A stretch of 64,000 nucleotides of DNA. It comes from an uncultured Acetobacterium sp. (GTDB lineage Bacteria > Bacillota > Clostridia > Eubacteriales > Eubacteriaceae). Every line of letters begins with the position of its first letter. Position 1 is the stretch's first letter. Position numbers and translations under genes: made by a program. Positions 33,288 through 41,358 of the stretch are shown here, piece by piece. The stretch is from positions 2,382,736 through 2,446,735 of the forward strand of contig NZ_OY760905.1 in assembly GCF_963664135.1 (NCBI RefSeq). Direction: 5' to 3'. The notes beneath the pieces are model-generated. The model searched no databases. It was not told where the DNA came from and saw only the letters and a list, made by a program, of their open reading frames with translations.

Positions 33288-33842
33288 ATGGTTAAGGATC
33301 ATTTAGGAAAGAGTTATAAGAGTATTAAAGAGATGTGTTCAGCATACAATATCAGTTATGCAGTTTTTCTTGATAGAAGAAGCCTAAGTTGGTCTTTAGA
33401 AGATTGTTTAACAGTTATAGTAGTAGACCATAACGGCAGAGGCTATAAATCAGAAGAAGATATGTGTAACTATTGGGGTGTTAAGTATTATGTGTTTAAA
33501 GATAGACTTTCTGAAAATTGGACATTAGAAGAGGCTTTGGAAGGTAAACAACCGGATAGTATTATGGATCATCAAGACAGAGGTTTTAAAACAAAGTCTG
33601 CAATGTGTTTACATTGGGGTGTTAAGGAGTATGTTTTTAATGATCGGATAAAGGATGGGTGGTCATTAGAAGAAGCCTTAGAAGGTAAAAATCCTAATAC
33701 TGTAGCTGATCATTTGGGTAAGAAGTATGACACCGAGAAAGATATGTGTGCTTATTGGGGAATGAAAAGCTATATCTTTAAAGATCGAATAAAAGATGGT
33801 TGGAGTTTGGAAGAAGCTTTGACGATACCATATAAGTTGTAG
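33288..33842 (+). CDS. Protein of four tandem 44-residue repeats
   Basis: A 184-residue protein made almost only of four repeats with consensus DHxGxxYKSxxxMCxxWG, then VxxYVFxDRIxxGWSLEEAL. The Cys, Trp-Gly, DR and GWSLEEAL positions are conserved in copies 2-4, while copy 1 is more diverged. Each unit looks like a small helix-turn-helix followed by a capping helix, suggesting nucleic-acid binding, but no family name is certain. ATG 33288 has AAGGAAGGG upstream; a TTG at 33261 is less likely. REP-like sequences lie on both sides (33049, 33874). Confidence 0.65.
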   Translation: MVKDHLGKSYKSIKEMCSAYNISYAVFLDRRSLSWSLEDCLTVIVVDHNGRGYKSEEDMCNYWGVKYYVFKDRLSENWTLEEALEGKQPDSIMDHQDRGFKTKSAMCLHWGVKEYVFNDRIKDGWSLEEALEGKNPNTVADHLGKKYDTEKDMCAYWGMKSYIFKDRIKDGWSLEEALTIPYKL

Positions 33843-33873
33843 TAAATAAGAGTTGGATTACAGCTATGATGAA

Positions 33874-33900
33874 TGACACAGAGACGTTTCGGGATCACGT
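33874..33900 (+). repeat. Degenerate REP-like sequence
   Basis: TGACACAGAGACGTTTCG followed by GGATCACGT; keeps the left 18 bases of the REP consensus. Confidence 0.6.
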
Positions 33901-33983
33901 TTTGTGGTATGAGGGATTAAACGAAATAAATGTCAGTGTACCACGACTCTGACAAATATATTATACAAGGAATGGTTAAATAA

Positions 33984-34628
33984 ATGAACAAAATGATTAA
34001 GATTAGGAATGAAGAAGAAACAGATTATGAAAGAGTAGAAGAAATCACCAGGAAATCCTTTTGGAATTTATATATACCAGGGTGTAATGAGCACTATTTA
34101 GTCCATGTCATGCGATCCCACAAAGACTTTCTACCGGAGTTGGATCTGGTGATTGAAGTTGATAATCAGATCATCGGGAATATCATGTATACGAAAACAA
34201 CACTAATTGACGAGACTGGAGAAGAAAAAGACATCCTTACGTTCGGTCCAGTTTGCATTTTGCCGGAATATCAGAGAAAGGGGTATGGAAAGATACTATT
34301 GGAGTATTCCTTTGAACAGGCGGCCGCACTTGGTTATGATGTAATTGTAATTTTTGGAAATCCGAATAATTATGTAAGTCGCGGTTTTAAGAGTTGCAAA
34401 AAGTACAATGTCTGTCTTGAAAATGGTACCTATCCAGCAGCAATGATGGTAAAAGAACTCAAACCAGAGGTCTTGGACGGAAGAAAATGGGTATACCATC
34501 AAAGTCCGGCATTTGAGATCGATGAACAAAAAGCCGAGCGCTTTGACGAGGGTTTGGAAAGCCTGGAGAAAAAATACCAGCCAAGTCAGGAAGAATTTTT
34601 TATTCTCAGCCATTCTATTATAAAGTGA
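33984..34628 (+). CDS. GNAT N-acetyltransferase (YhbS-like), copy 1
   Basis: A 214-residue acetyltransferase. Motif A is ILPEYQRKGYGKILLEYSFEQA (QRKGYGK binds the acetyl-CoA pyrophosphate, about residues 92-100), followed by VIVIFGNPNNYVSRGFKSCKKY, typical of the YhbS group. Substrate unknown. The gene lies between a forward REP-like sequence (33874) and an inverted one (34639). A second copy at 38869-39512, about 90 percent identical by eye, carries a frameshift. Confidence 0.85.
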   Translation: MNKMIKIRNEEETDYERVEEITRKSFWNLYIPGCNEHYLVHVMRSHKDFLPELDLVIEVDNQIIGNIMYTKTTLIDETGEEKDILTFGPVCILPEYQRKGYGKILLEYSFEQAAALGYDVIVIFGNPNNYVSRGFKSCKKYNVCLENGTYPAAMMVKELKPEVLDGRKWVYHQSPAFEIDEQKAERFDEGLESLEKKYQPSQEEFFILSHSIIK

Positions 34629-34638
34629 GTCTATCATA

Positions 34639-34663
34639 TGACAAACGAAACGACCCTGCGTTA
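34639..34663 (-). repeat. REP-like 25-mer
   Basis: TGACAAACGAAACGACCC then TGCGTTA; inverted orientation, ten bases after the GNAT stop. Confidence 0.7.
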
Positions 34664-34688
34664 TTCTCCCCTTGCCGTAACCAAAAGT

Positions 34689-34734
34689 AAAACCATCTAT
34701 TGATAAAAATTTTTTTATCAATAGATGGTTTTTT
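34689..34734. terminator. Strong bidirectional terminator
   Basis: A perfect stem of about 21 bp (AAAACCATCTATTGAT arm) closed by a very small loop and flanked by A and T tracts. Confidence 0.9.
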
Positions 34735-34937
34735 GCCTCAAAAGGGTACATATGCAACGAAGTGCTTGAAAAGGTTATGAGGTCTAAAAATTGTCTCAAT
34801 TGTACAGCTGTGTCCTTGAAATACACCTGTAATTACAACAATATTGAACTAGAATGTACAGGCTTCGCTTCCATTTAGGCATTTCGAATAATAATTGCAA
34901 ATGTCATATGCATTTATTTTAGAAAGGAGGAAACGCT

Positions 34938-35027
34938 GTGTTTGTTAATCTGAGCAGAGCTGTTACGGAAAAGCCTGTGGTCTTCTCGACTATTTTTGCA
35001 TTTATGCTAAGACCTGGAGATGGTTGA
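34938..35027 (+). CDS. Possible 29-residue peptide
   Basis: GTG 34938 is preceded by a consensus AAAGGAGG seven bases upstream and opens a 29-codon frame (MFVNLSRAVTEKPVVF...). It could be a leader peptide or the start of a lost gene; no similarity recognised. Confidence 0.3.
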   Translation: MFVNLSRAVTEKPVVFSTIFAFMLRPGDG

Positions 35028-35187
35028 GCCATTACCTTGAGTATGCGTGAAATAGTTCATGTAAGCTCAGGAATGAGGAGCAATTGATTTTTAGCCTCAA
35101 TTTTGTGTTACCCCGCCCGAATAGGAAAATCGAAGCTTATGCTATACGAATAGCTAGTCTAGTTTTAGAAGAAAGGTGATGAATATT

Positions 35188-35568
35188 ATGGCAAAATATG
35201 TAGACGGATTTGTATTGGTTGTGTCAAATGATAAAACAGAAGAATACAAGAAAATGGCAGAAGAGGGTCGTGATATATGGATGAAGCTTGGTGCATTAGA
35301 ATATTATGAATGCCGTGGAAATGATCTGGTTCCACAAGAAATGGGTGGTGAAAAAGCACGTGACTTTACTGAAATGGCCAGAGCAGAGAGTGGTGAGACC
35401 GTATGGTTTTCTTTTATCGTTTTTAAATCTAAAGAACACCGAGATGAGGTCAATGCGAAGATGATGGAAGAAATGGGCAAACAAATGGAAGGAAAGGAAG
35501 ACATGTCGATGCCTTTTGACATGAAGCGAATGGCGTATGGTGGTTTTCAAGTTGAAGTAGAAGGCTAG
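35188..35568 (+). CDS. DUF1428 family protein (YbaA-like)
   Basis: A 126-residue protein starting MAKYVDGFVLVV, the standard start of DUF1428, an alpha/beta ferredoxin-like dimeric fold. Other conserved parts are WFSFIVFKSKEHRDEVNAKM and FDMKRMAYGGFQVEVEG at the C-terminus. Biochemical role unknown. ATG 35188 is about ten bases behind GAAAGGTGA; the ATG at 35176 overlaps that site and is unlikely. Confidence 0.85.
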   Translation: MAKYVDGFVLVVSNDKTEEYKKMAEEGRDIWMKLGALEYYECRGNDLVPQEMGGEKARDFTEMARAESGETVWFSFIVFKSKEHRDEVNAKMMEEMGKQMEGKEDMSMPFDMKRMAYGGFQVEVEG

Positions 35569-35600
35569 GTGTTCAATTTATCGATTTAATGACATGGGAA

Positions 35601-35625
35601 TGACATGGGGACGTTTCGTTTGTCA
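35601..35625 (+). repeat. REP-like 25-mer (RAYT-2 left)
   Basis: TGACATGGGGACGTTTCG then TTTGTCA; differs from the RAYT-1 left copy by one base. Confidence 0.8.
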
Positions 35626-35677
35626 TATTGACAAAAACATGTTATACTGCAAAAAATAACAGAAGGTGAACGTTGAA

Positions 35678-36433
35678 ATGGCAAGACAGGCACGGTTTAA
35701 AAGCACAACCGGCATTTATCATGTAATACTGAAAGGTCTGGATGGACGAAATATTTTTTTGGATGACTCGGATCGATCAGTTTTTATGGAAAAGCTCAAT
35801 AAAGCCAGAGAAACGGGTGGGTTTCAGTTATATGCCTATTGTCTGATGGATAACCATGTTCATCTGCTGATTAAAGAAGGCGAAGAATTAGGCACCAGCA
35901 TCAAACGGATTACCGTTGGTTATGTTCAATTGCACAACAATAAATACGGAAGAACCGGCCATCTTTTTCAGAATCGTTTTAGCAGTGAAGCAGTCGAAGA
36001 GGAACATTATCTAATGAAGGTAATTCGGTACATTCACCGCAATCCCTTAAAAGCCGGAATGATTGCCCGATTGGAAGAATATCCATGGAGTAGTTATGAT
36101 AAAGTTATCCAGGGCTATCAGGGAAATTCGACTGCACTTGATAGTGAGATCCTCAAAGACTATTTTCCGACGGTGGTAGATTTTGTTCGTTTTTCGGAGG
36201 AAGAAAATCAGGATGAATGCCTGGAAATCAATCAAAAAACTAAATTGAGTGATGCACAGCTTACTGATATACTGAGACAGAACAGCGAATACCGGAATCT
36301 GGGGGAACTGTCTGTTGAAAAACGGAATCAGCTGATCCGACAGATTCAGCAGGAAACGAACAGCAGTATCCGTCAATTGAGTCGGGTATTGGGAATGGGT
36401 AAGATGATAGTGGAACAGGCATTGAAGCGGTGA
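35678..36433 (+). CDS. REP-associated tyrosine transposase (RAYT), copy 2
   Basis: A 251-residue paralogue of the 31619 gene with only scattered substitutions (for example HVH in place of HIH at the HUH motif, still a valid metal site). Y82 and the GRTGHLFQNRF segment are preserved, so the enzyme appears intact. AGAAGGTG precedes the start. High identity of coding and flanking DNA indicates a recent copy event. Confidence 0.92.
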   Translation: MARQARFKSTTGIYHVILKGLDGRNIFLDDSDRSVFMEKLNKARETGGFQLYAYCLMDNHVHLLIKEGEELGTSIKRITVGYVQLHNNKYGRTGHLFQNRFSSEAVEEEHYLMKVIRYIHRNPLKAGMIARLEEYPWSSYDKVIQGYQGNSTALDSEILKDYFPTVVDFVRFSEEENQDECLEINQKTKLSDAQLTDILRQNSEYRNLGELSVEKRNQLIRQIQQETNSSIRQLSRVLGMGKMIVEQALKR

Positions 36434-36436
36434 ATA

Positions 36437-36461
36437 TGACAAACAAAACGTCCCCTTGTCA
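36437..36461 (-). repeat. REP-like 25-mer (RAYT-2 right)
   Basis: TGACAAACAAAACGTCCCC then TTGTCA; inverted relative to the left end. Confidence 0.8.
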
Positions 36462-36463
36462 TT

Positions 36464-36786
36464 AAACAGGAAAACATATGTCCATTGGAGTCTGTGCAGC
36501 ATGTCATCGGGGGAAAATGGAAGATTAGTATTTTATGGGCTTTGAGCATACAGACTCGACGATTCAACGGTTGTTTCCGAGCATCACACAGGCGATGCTC
36601 ACGAAGCAGCTCCGAGAACTGGAAAAGGATGGTTTTATTCACCGGGAAGTTTATCGAGAGGTACCTCCAAAGGTAGAGTACTCACTGACACCTGTCGGTG
36701 AGGATTTCATCCCGATCATTGAACAAATGTACGAATGGGGCGAAAAAAACAGAACTATTATGAACGTGGAAACAAGAACCTCTTAA
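36464..36786 (+). pseudogene. HxlR family regulator, truncated and frameshifted
   Basis: Homology starts at KQENICPLESVQHVIGGKWK, directly after the RAYT-2 right end, so the natural start codon is missing. The frame breaks near 36565-36575, where residues between RRFN and RLFPSIT are also lost; it resumes in another frame with SITQAMLTKQLRELEKDGFI, HREVYREVPPKVEYSLTPVG and a normal C-terminus. HxlR proteins are winged-helix regulators sensing reactive electrophiles through the Cys seen in CPLE. Both lesions make this copy nonfunctional. Confidence 0.8.
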
Positions 36787-36866
36787 TAGAGTAAAGTTAT
36801 TTGATAACCAGTTTCCCCTAAATAAGAGATGCTTGTGATTGAAGAAGTCGAAGCACTGAGCAAGGC

Positions 36867-36890
36867 ATCAAACGAAACGTCCTCTCATCA
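36867..36890 (-). repeat. Degenerate REP-like sequence
   Basis: ATCAAACGAAACGTCCTCTC then ATCA, inverted orientation; lies in a stretch (36787-37021) without a supported gene. Confidence 0.5.
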
Positions 36891-37021
36891 TTCGAATACG
36901 GATATTTTTTCAGGAATAAAACTGCTGGGAGCGATCCCAAGTCGGAATAAATCACCAATCCATTTGGAATCTTTGACATCATCTTGTGCCGCAAGCGATA
37001 GCGGCGGAATGGAGGTTTAAA

Positions 37022-37465
37022 ATGTTAAATAAAGCAATCGAAATTGCTGCAATTGCTCATACTGGGCAAGTTGATAAAGCGGGAGCCCCCTATATATTGC
37101 ATCCACTTCGAGTGATGCTTTCAAGAGATAATGATCTTGAACGAATATGTGCTGTACTGCATGATGTTGTAGAGGATTCGGAGTTTACCTTTGAAGATTT
37201 ACGTAAACAGAGGTTTTCAGAAGAAGTCATTGATGTATTGGATTGCCTGACTAAGCGCGATGGCGAATGCTACGATGCATTTATTGGCAGAGTAATAAAA
37301 AATGAAACTGCATGTCGGGTGAAGCTGGCAGATATATCTGACAATATGGATTTAACACGTATTGAAAAGCCAACAGAGAAAGACCAGGAACGGATTAAAA
37401 AATATGAAAAAGCGGTTGAAATTATTCTAGCAACGTTATCATCAGAAATTGGGCGGAAGCTTTAA
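37022..37465 (+). CDS. HD domain protein (RelA/SpoT hydrolase-like)
   Basis: A 147-residue protein with the HD phosphohydrolase pattern: HTGQVDKAGAPYILHPLRV, AVLHDVVEDS (HD pair) and VKLADISDN (distal Asp). This matches the small stand-alone hydrolase domain of the RelA/SpoT and Mesh1 type, which hydrolyses (p)ppGpp or other nucleotides with Mn2+. No synthetase domain is present. ATG 37022 follows GGAGG by six bases. The substrate is inferred only from the fold. Confidence 0.85.
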   Translation: MLNKAIEIAAIAHTGQVDKAGAPYILHPLRVMLSRDNDLERICAVLHDVVEDSEFTFEDLRKQRFSEEVIDVLDCLTKRDGECYDAFIGRVIKNETACRVKLADISDNMDLTRIEKPTEKDQERIKKYEKAVEIILATLSSEIGRKL

Positions 37466-37615
37466 TAAAGATTTAGCTTCCTAAAGATGATTGCCAAGGA
37501 AAAGGAAGTTCGCGGTACCTTATCATGAGGAGCGATCATTTAGAAAAATCAATGAAATGGGGCAAACCGGTGGAAATGCACTGGAAATCTATTATTAATA
37601 AACCGGGAGAAAACA

Positions 37616-38080
37616 ATGAAACGAGTGGCGATTAGTTTAATATGTATGACATTATTGCTTTTTGGTGCGACTGGATGTAGTCAATTATCTCAGGAAGTCA
37701 AACAAACAGCGGACGATCTCTATGCTGCCAAGGTGGAGTTTGTGGGAGACAATGCCGCCGTTTATGCATTAATCGAAAAGACTGGCTTGGGAAAAATAAA
37801 AGATTATACCATCCAGCTGGAAACCAGCCAGGAACCCTATGGGCTGATCATAAATATCGCTGAAAAGGATGGATCTTTTAATGAAAGTGATTTTGTGCCA
37901 TCGGCGATTCAGTTACTGGGTTTAATCAAGAATTTGGATTATGTCGAAGTTAATAATGGTGATGAGCAGTTTAAAATGTCGACAGAAGAAGCATCGGCGT
38001 TGATCGATGAGAATGTAAAAAACCTTGGTGATTCTAAGGATAAACTAAAATCCATCATCGAAGAGCTTACAAATAAATAA
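37616..38080 (+). CDS. Lipoprotein, DUF4825-like
   Basis: A 154-residue protein with a lipoprotein signal (MKRVAISLICMTLLLFGATGC; lipobox FGATGC, Cys 21). The mature part has FVGDNAAVYALIEKTGLG and a PYGLIINIAEKDG segment resembling DUF4825 domains, of unknown function. It would be anchored to the outer face of the membrane. GGGAGAAAAC lies before the ATG. A hairpin at 38122-38150 may be its terminator. Confidence 0.7.
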   Translation: MKRVAISLICMTLLLFGATGCSQLSQEVKQTADDLYAAKVEFVGDNAAVYALIEKTGLGKIKDYTIQLETSQEPYGLIINIAEKDGSFNESDFVPSAIQLLGLIKNLDYVEVNNGDEQFKMSTEEASALIDENVKNLGDSKDKLKSIIEELTNK

Positions 38081-38121
38081 AGAGCTAAAATTCGATTGGG
38101 CTGAGTACTTTATAAAAATTC

Positions 38122-38150
38122 TAATTTGCGTTGTTTGGTAACGCAAATTA
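38122..38150. terminator. Hairpin after the lipoprotein gene
   Basis: TAATTTGCGTT pairs with AACGCAAATTA (11 bp); the T run is weak on either side. Confidence 0.55.
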
Positions 38151-38212
38151 AAATTTGAAATGGTATGAGCGAATACAATAATGGGTCATTTTAATTGCAG
38201 GAGGTATTGAGA

Positions 38213-38635
38213 ATGGAGAGAATTGCGATCTTATATGCAACCAAAACAAACCACTCAAAAAAGCTTGCGGAAGTAATCGGCTCGGCTTTAAAAGTTAAAG
38301 CCAGAAACATAACGGAGAATCCGTCCTTACAGGATATCGACTTACTTTTCATAGTGGGTGGCATTTATGGCGGAGCCAGTATGCCGGAATTACTGGCATA
38401 TATTAAGGAGATGGAAGTGCCCGAACTCAAACACTCGGTGCTAGTAACCAGCTGCGCCTCAGGTAAGCAACGACAGGACGCAGTGCGTAGAATCCTCGAA
38501 GAAAAGGGGATTAGAGTAATGGACGAGTTTGTTTGTAAGGGCGCCATATTATTTGTAGCTTTAACGCATCCAAACGCTAAGGATTTAAAAGAAGCAACCG
38601 ACTTTGCTCTGGAGATTGTGAGTCCGAAGTCGTAA
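38213..38635 (+). CDS. Flavodoxin family protein
   Basis: A 140-residue flavodoxin-like protein. The N-terminal ILYATKTNHSKKLAEVI is the FMN phosphate-binding loop (TKTNHS), GGIYGGASMPELLAYI forms the first isoalloxazine loop, and VTSCASGKQ the second. It would transfer electrons with FMN. GCAGGAGGT precedes ATG 38213 by eight bases; an in-frame TTG at 38195 is unlikely. It has no evident partner nearby. Confidence 0.82.
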   Translation: MERIAILYATKTNHSKKLAEVIGSALKVKARNITENPSLQDIDLLFIVGGIYGGASMPELLAYIKEMEVPELKHSVLVTSCASGKQRQDAVRRILEEKGIRVMDEFVCKGAILFVALTHPNAKDLKEATDFALEIVSPKS

Positions 38636-38697
38636 TTCAATCTGAACTCGAGAAACCCCAATTTTTAAATGAACCTAGTAATTATGGAGGTATTGCC

Positions 38698-38778
38698 ATG
38701 GTTGATAATAAAACTATTCATTTCATACCACCATTGCTTCAAATGCGTGAAAGCGGGTCGGTATTTATTGTCGTGTGA
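38698..38778 (+). pseudogene. Possible truncated ORF, 26 residues
   Basis: ATG 38698 has TATGGAGG upstream and opens MVDNKTIHFIPPLLQMRESG before stopping at TGA. The good ribosome site and early stop suggest the start of a lost gene, cut before the REP-like sequence at 38812. No similarity recognised. Confidence 0.3.
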
Positions 38779-38811
38779 GTATAAACAGTGTTGATCGGCT
38801 GAAAAATCTTG

Positions 38812-38838
38812 TGACACAGATCCCGGACGTTTTGTGCC
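38812..38838 (+). repeat. REP-like sequence, variant
   Basis: TGACACAGATCCCGGACG then TTTTGTGCC; the following CTTGAGCG is shared with 32943-32950. It lies just before GNAT copy 2, as 33874 does before copy 1. Confidence 0.55.
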
Positions 38839-38868
38839 TTGAGCGAAAAGAAAGGAATGGTTATAGAA

Positions 38869-39512
38869 ATGAACAAATTGATTAAGATCAGGAATGAAGA
38901 AGAAGCAGATTATGAGAGAGTAGAAGAAACACGAGGAAATCTTTTTGGAATTTATATATTCCAGGGTGCAATGAACACTATTTAGTTCATGTTATGCGAT
39001 CTCACGAAGACTTTCTGCCGGAGTTGGATCTGGTGATTGAAGTTGATAATCAGATTATTGGGAATATCATGTATACGAAAGCAAAACTAATTGATGAGTC
39101 TGGGGAAGGAAAAGACATCCTTACGTTCGGGCCAGTTTGCATTTTGCCAGAGTATCAGAGAAAAAGCTACGGAAAGACACTATTAGAGTATTCCTTTGAA
39201 CAGGCTGTCGCACTTGGTTATGATGTGATTGTAATATTTGGGAATCCGAATAATTATGTAAGCCGCGGCTTTAAGAGTTGCAAAAAGCATAATATCTGCC
39301 TTGAAAATGGCACCTATCCATCGGCAATGATGGTAAAAGAACTCAAACCAGATGTTTTAGACGGAAGAAAATGGGTTTACCATCAAAGTCCTGTACTTGA
39401 GATCGATGAACAAGAAGCCGAGCGTTTTGACGAGGGTTTGGAAAGTATGGAGAAAAAATACCAGCCAAGCCAGGAAGAATTTTTTATTCACAGCCATTCT
39501 ACTATACAGTGA
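38869..39512 (+). pseudogene. GNAT N-acetyltransferase, copy 2, frameshifted
   Basis: Homologous over its full length to the 33984 gene but 644 rather than 645 bases. One base is missing near 38927-38935 (GAAATCACC in copy 1, GAAACACG here), which breaks the frame about 20 codons in. From ATG 38994 a 172-residue frame remains, including motif A (QRKSYGK, with Gly to Ser at the second position of the pyrophosphate loop) and the YVSRGFKSCKKH segment. A truncated product is possible but would lack the first beta strand and helix. About 90 percent identical to copy 1. Confidence 0.8.
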
Positions 39513-39562
39513 GTTTGTCATAGGTTCAAAACAGATAAATTAAATTTGTTGGAGGCAAAAGG

Positions 39563-40042
39563 ATGAAAACTTTAAATATACTAATCGAAGAGTATACGAA
39601 CCAGTTGCAGCTTGGTGAAATCCAAATTGCGTACAGAGGGATATTAGAGTTTATGGGTCAATTAAGAGCCGCTTTTATCAAAAAATACCCCCATTACGAT
39701 GTAAGCAACATCTATCAAGGATATCTGGATATGTCCTATTTTTCTTTGAGTACAAAGCCATTAAAAGATAAAGGTTTAAAAATTGCGATCGTGTATTTAC
39801 ACGAAAAAGGGAGCTTTGAAGTATGGCTTTCTGCTCGGAACCGAGATATTGCCAAGACCCATCAAACGATATTTGATAGTCTTTCAGATGAAATAAATGT
39901 ATTTCATGATAGTAATAATCAGGATGCTATCGTAGAATGTGTATTGACACGCATAGCAGATTTTGAAGATCAGGCTCAGTTGATAAACACGATTGATCAA
40001 GGTGTCGAAAAATTTGTTTCCGCGATAATCAAGCACTTGTAA
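39563..40042 (+). CDS. Conserved hypothetical protein (DUF7000-like)
   Basis: A 159-residue protein starting MKTLNILIEEYTNQLQLGEI, with YRGILEFMGQLRAAFIKKYP, GYLDMSYFSLS and KIAIVYLHEKGSFEVWLSARNR. This pattern is found in a widespread family of small Firmicute/Bacteroidetes proteins that I associate with DUF7000; function unknown. GGAGGC precedes the ATG. It reads as a complete gene. Confidence 0.65.
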   Translation: MKTLNILIEEYTNQLQLGEIQIAYRGILEFMGQLRAAFIKKYPHYDVSNIYQGYLDMSYFSLSTKPLKDKGLKIAIVYLHEKGSFEVWLSARNRDIAKTHQTIFDSLSDEINVFHDSNNQDAIVECVLTRIADFEDQAQLINTIDQGVEKFVSAIIKHL

Positions 40043-40087
40043 TAAAAAATCTAGGTTGCCTATGCATGATATAGAAGGGGAATGAAC

Positions 40088-40615
40088 ATGCCGAAAATGA
40101 GAAAGATGCTCAGTGACTGGAAAGCACCTTACATTCAATCGCTGATGATGTTGATTGAAACACAGAGTAAAGAAACCCTTGCAAACTGGGCAATTGCTTA
40201 TTGCGAAGCGGTGATGCAGCCCTTGTGGGAGCGGGACTACCCGGATGATTTGCGACCACAACAGGCTTTAGAGGCAGCCCGAGAATGGCTGGCAGGGACA
40301 ATCAAACTGCCCCAGGCAAAAAAGGAAATCCTTGCCTGCCATGGCGCGGCCCGTGACGCCGAAGGAAATCCGGTGGCTCAAGCGGCGGCGAGGGCGATCG
40401 GTCAATCGGCATCGACCATTCATTCAGCCCAGCATTGTATTGGTTTGGCTTTCTATGGGGCCTTGGCAGTCGCCTATGATCAGTTCGGGACAGCGGCAAG
40501 CTGGGAAGAAATTGAACAATGCGCCGCCGCAGAATGTGGTCGGATCGAAGCCGCTTTGCGTAGCATCGCAGTGGAGAATGAACCGAACCCGGCGAAAATC
40601 AACTGGAACTGTTAA
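40088..40615 (+). CDS. Putative immunity protein (Imm-5-like), orphan
   Basis: A 175-residue helical protein. The sequence ETLANWAIAYCEAVMQPLWE near the N-terminus, then AAREWLAGTIKLPQAK, ARAIGQSASTIHSAQHC and GLAFYGALAVAYDQ, matches the Imm-5-like family found beside polymorphic toxins. No toxin gene is seen within several kilobases, so it is an orphan or acts alone. GAAGGGG lies seven bases before ATG 40088; the ATG at 40082 is too close to it. Confidence 0.72.
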   Translation: MPKMRKMLSDWKAPYIQSLMMLIETQSKETLANWAIAYCEAVMQPLWERDYPDDLRPQQALEAAREWLAGTIKLPQAKKEILACHGAARDAEGNPVAQAAARAIGQSASTIHSAQHCIGLAFYGALAVAYDQFGTAASWEEIEQCAAAECGRIEAALRSIAVENEPNPAKINWNC

Positions 40616-40616
40616 A

Positions 40617-40829
40617 TTGGACAAAAATGGAAAGGGGGAAAAGATACGATTCAAGGAAGAATATCATCGCTACGCGTTAATCACGATTGGTTGCTGGTCG
40701 CTGTCTTATGTTCTGACCGCGGTCGACTTTATTCACGGGGCCATGAATACTGATAATGTGACCTTCAGTCGCGAAACAATCGATCATGATCCCTATAAAT
40801 ACATCTTGTGGAACGTGATTTTCAAATGA
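40617..40829 (+). pseudogene. Possible gene remnant
   Basis: The 40616-40930 gap has one frame that looks protein-like, including EEYHRYALITIGCWSLSYVL and DPYKYILWNVIFK, ending at TGA 40827. It has only a TTG at 40617 and no ribosome site, so it is more likely a remnant than a gene. A REP-like sequence follows at 40867. Confidence 0.3.
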
Positions 40830-40866
40830 ATCGCGATTTAAAAACAAACATGGAAGCGACTTTTGA

Positions 40867-40891
40867 TGACAAACGTGACGTCTCTTTGTCA
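40867..40891 (-). repeat. REP-like 25-mer
   Basis: TGACAAACGTGACGTCTC then TTTGTCA; both TGACA and TGTCA ends intact. Confidence 0.7.
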
Positions 40892-40930
40892 TCAAACTCG
40901 GCTAATTAAAACGAAGGAGAGGAACAACCG

Positions 40931-41344
40931 ATGGACACAGTTGAGCGTTTTGTCAAAGCTCAGGAAGAAAGCTATGTGCAGGCACTCCAGGAAATTAAAA
41001 ATGGTCGCAAGCGCAGCCATTGGATGTGGTATATTTTTCCCCAGCTTAAAGGGCTGGGCAGGAGTGAAACGGCCAGGTATTATGGCATAGAGAATCGGCA
41101 AGAAGCAAAGGCGTACATGGCGCATCCGGTGCTGGGTTCGCGGTTACTGGAGATTTCCGGGGAACTGTTGAAGCTTGAGTTGAGTGATGCCAATGCGGTA
41201 TTTGGCCGACCCGATGATTTGAAGCTGAAATCATCAATGACTTTGTTTTATCTGGTCGATGGTAATCCGACGTTTAAGGCAGTGCTGGATAAATATTTTG
41301 GTGGCGAGATTGATGAAGTTACGGCTGATCAACTAAACACGTGA
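40931..41344 (+). CDS. DUF1810 family protein
   Basis: A 137-residue protein with RFVKAQEESYVQALQEIKNG, SHWMWYIFPQLKGLGRSETA, YYGIENRQEAKAYMAHPVLG and GRPDDLKLKSSMTLF, which is the complete DUF1810 signature. Function unknown; often found as a mobile single gene. AAGGAGAGG precedes the ATG. REP-like elements lie on both sides (40867, 41359). Confidence 0.9.
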   Translation: MDTVERFVKAQEESYVQALQEIKNGRKRSHWMWYIFPQLKGLGRSETARYYGIENRQEAKAYMAHPVLGSRLLEISGELLKLELSDANAVFGRPDDLKLKSSMTLFYLVDGNPTFKAVLDKYFGGEIDEVTADQLNT

Positions 41345-41358
41345 GAAATGAATGCTTA

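Larger units (their letters stand above)
34664..35187. other. Intergenic region with terminator and a possible micro-ORF
   Basis: Apart from the terminator (34689-34734) and the 29-codon ORF at 34938, no gene is visible. A TATGCTATACGAATAGC near 35139-35155 may hold the promoter of the DUF1428 gene. Confidence 0.45.
35590..36461 (+). mobile_element. RAYT transposase unit 2
   Basis: 872-bp unit with the same order as unit 1: doubled TGACATGGG(A/G)A left end, REP-like sequence at 35601, transposase, inverted REP-like sequence at 36437. Its right end abuts the truncated HxlR gene. Confidence 0.8.

Noticed and set aside
33288-33842. Possible CRISPR array because of regular repeats
   Set aside because: The repeats are about 130-140 bp, coding, in frame and diverged at DNA level; no short identical repeats with unique spacers exist here or elsewhere that I noticed.
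36829-37020. A 63-codon frame before the HD-domain gene
   Set aside because: It runs through a REP-like sequence and overlaps the HD gene's ribosome site; no start signal.
37055-37075. CATACTGGGCA resembling the rlmD end as a right attachment site
   Set aside because: Only about ten bases match and they lie inside a conserved coding motif of the HD protein.
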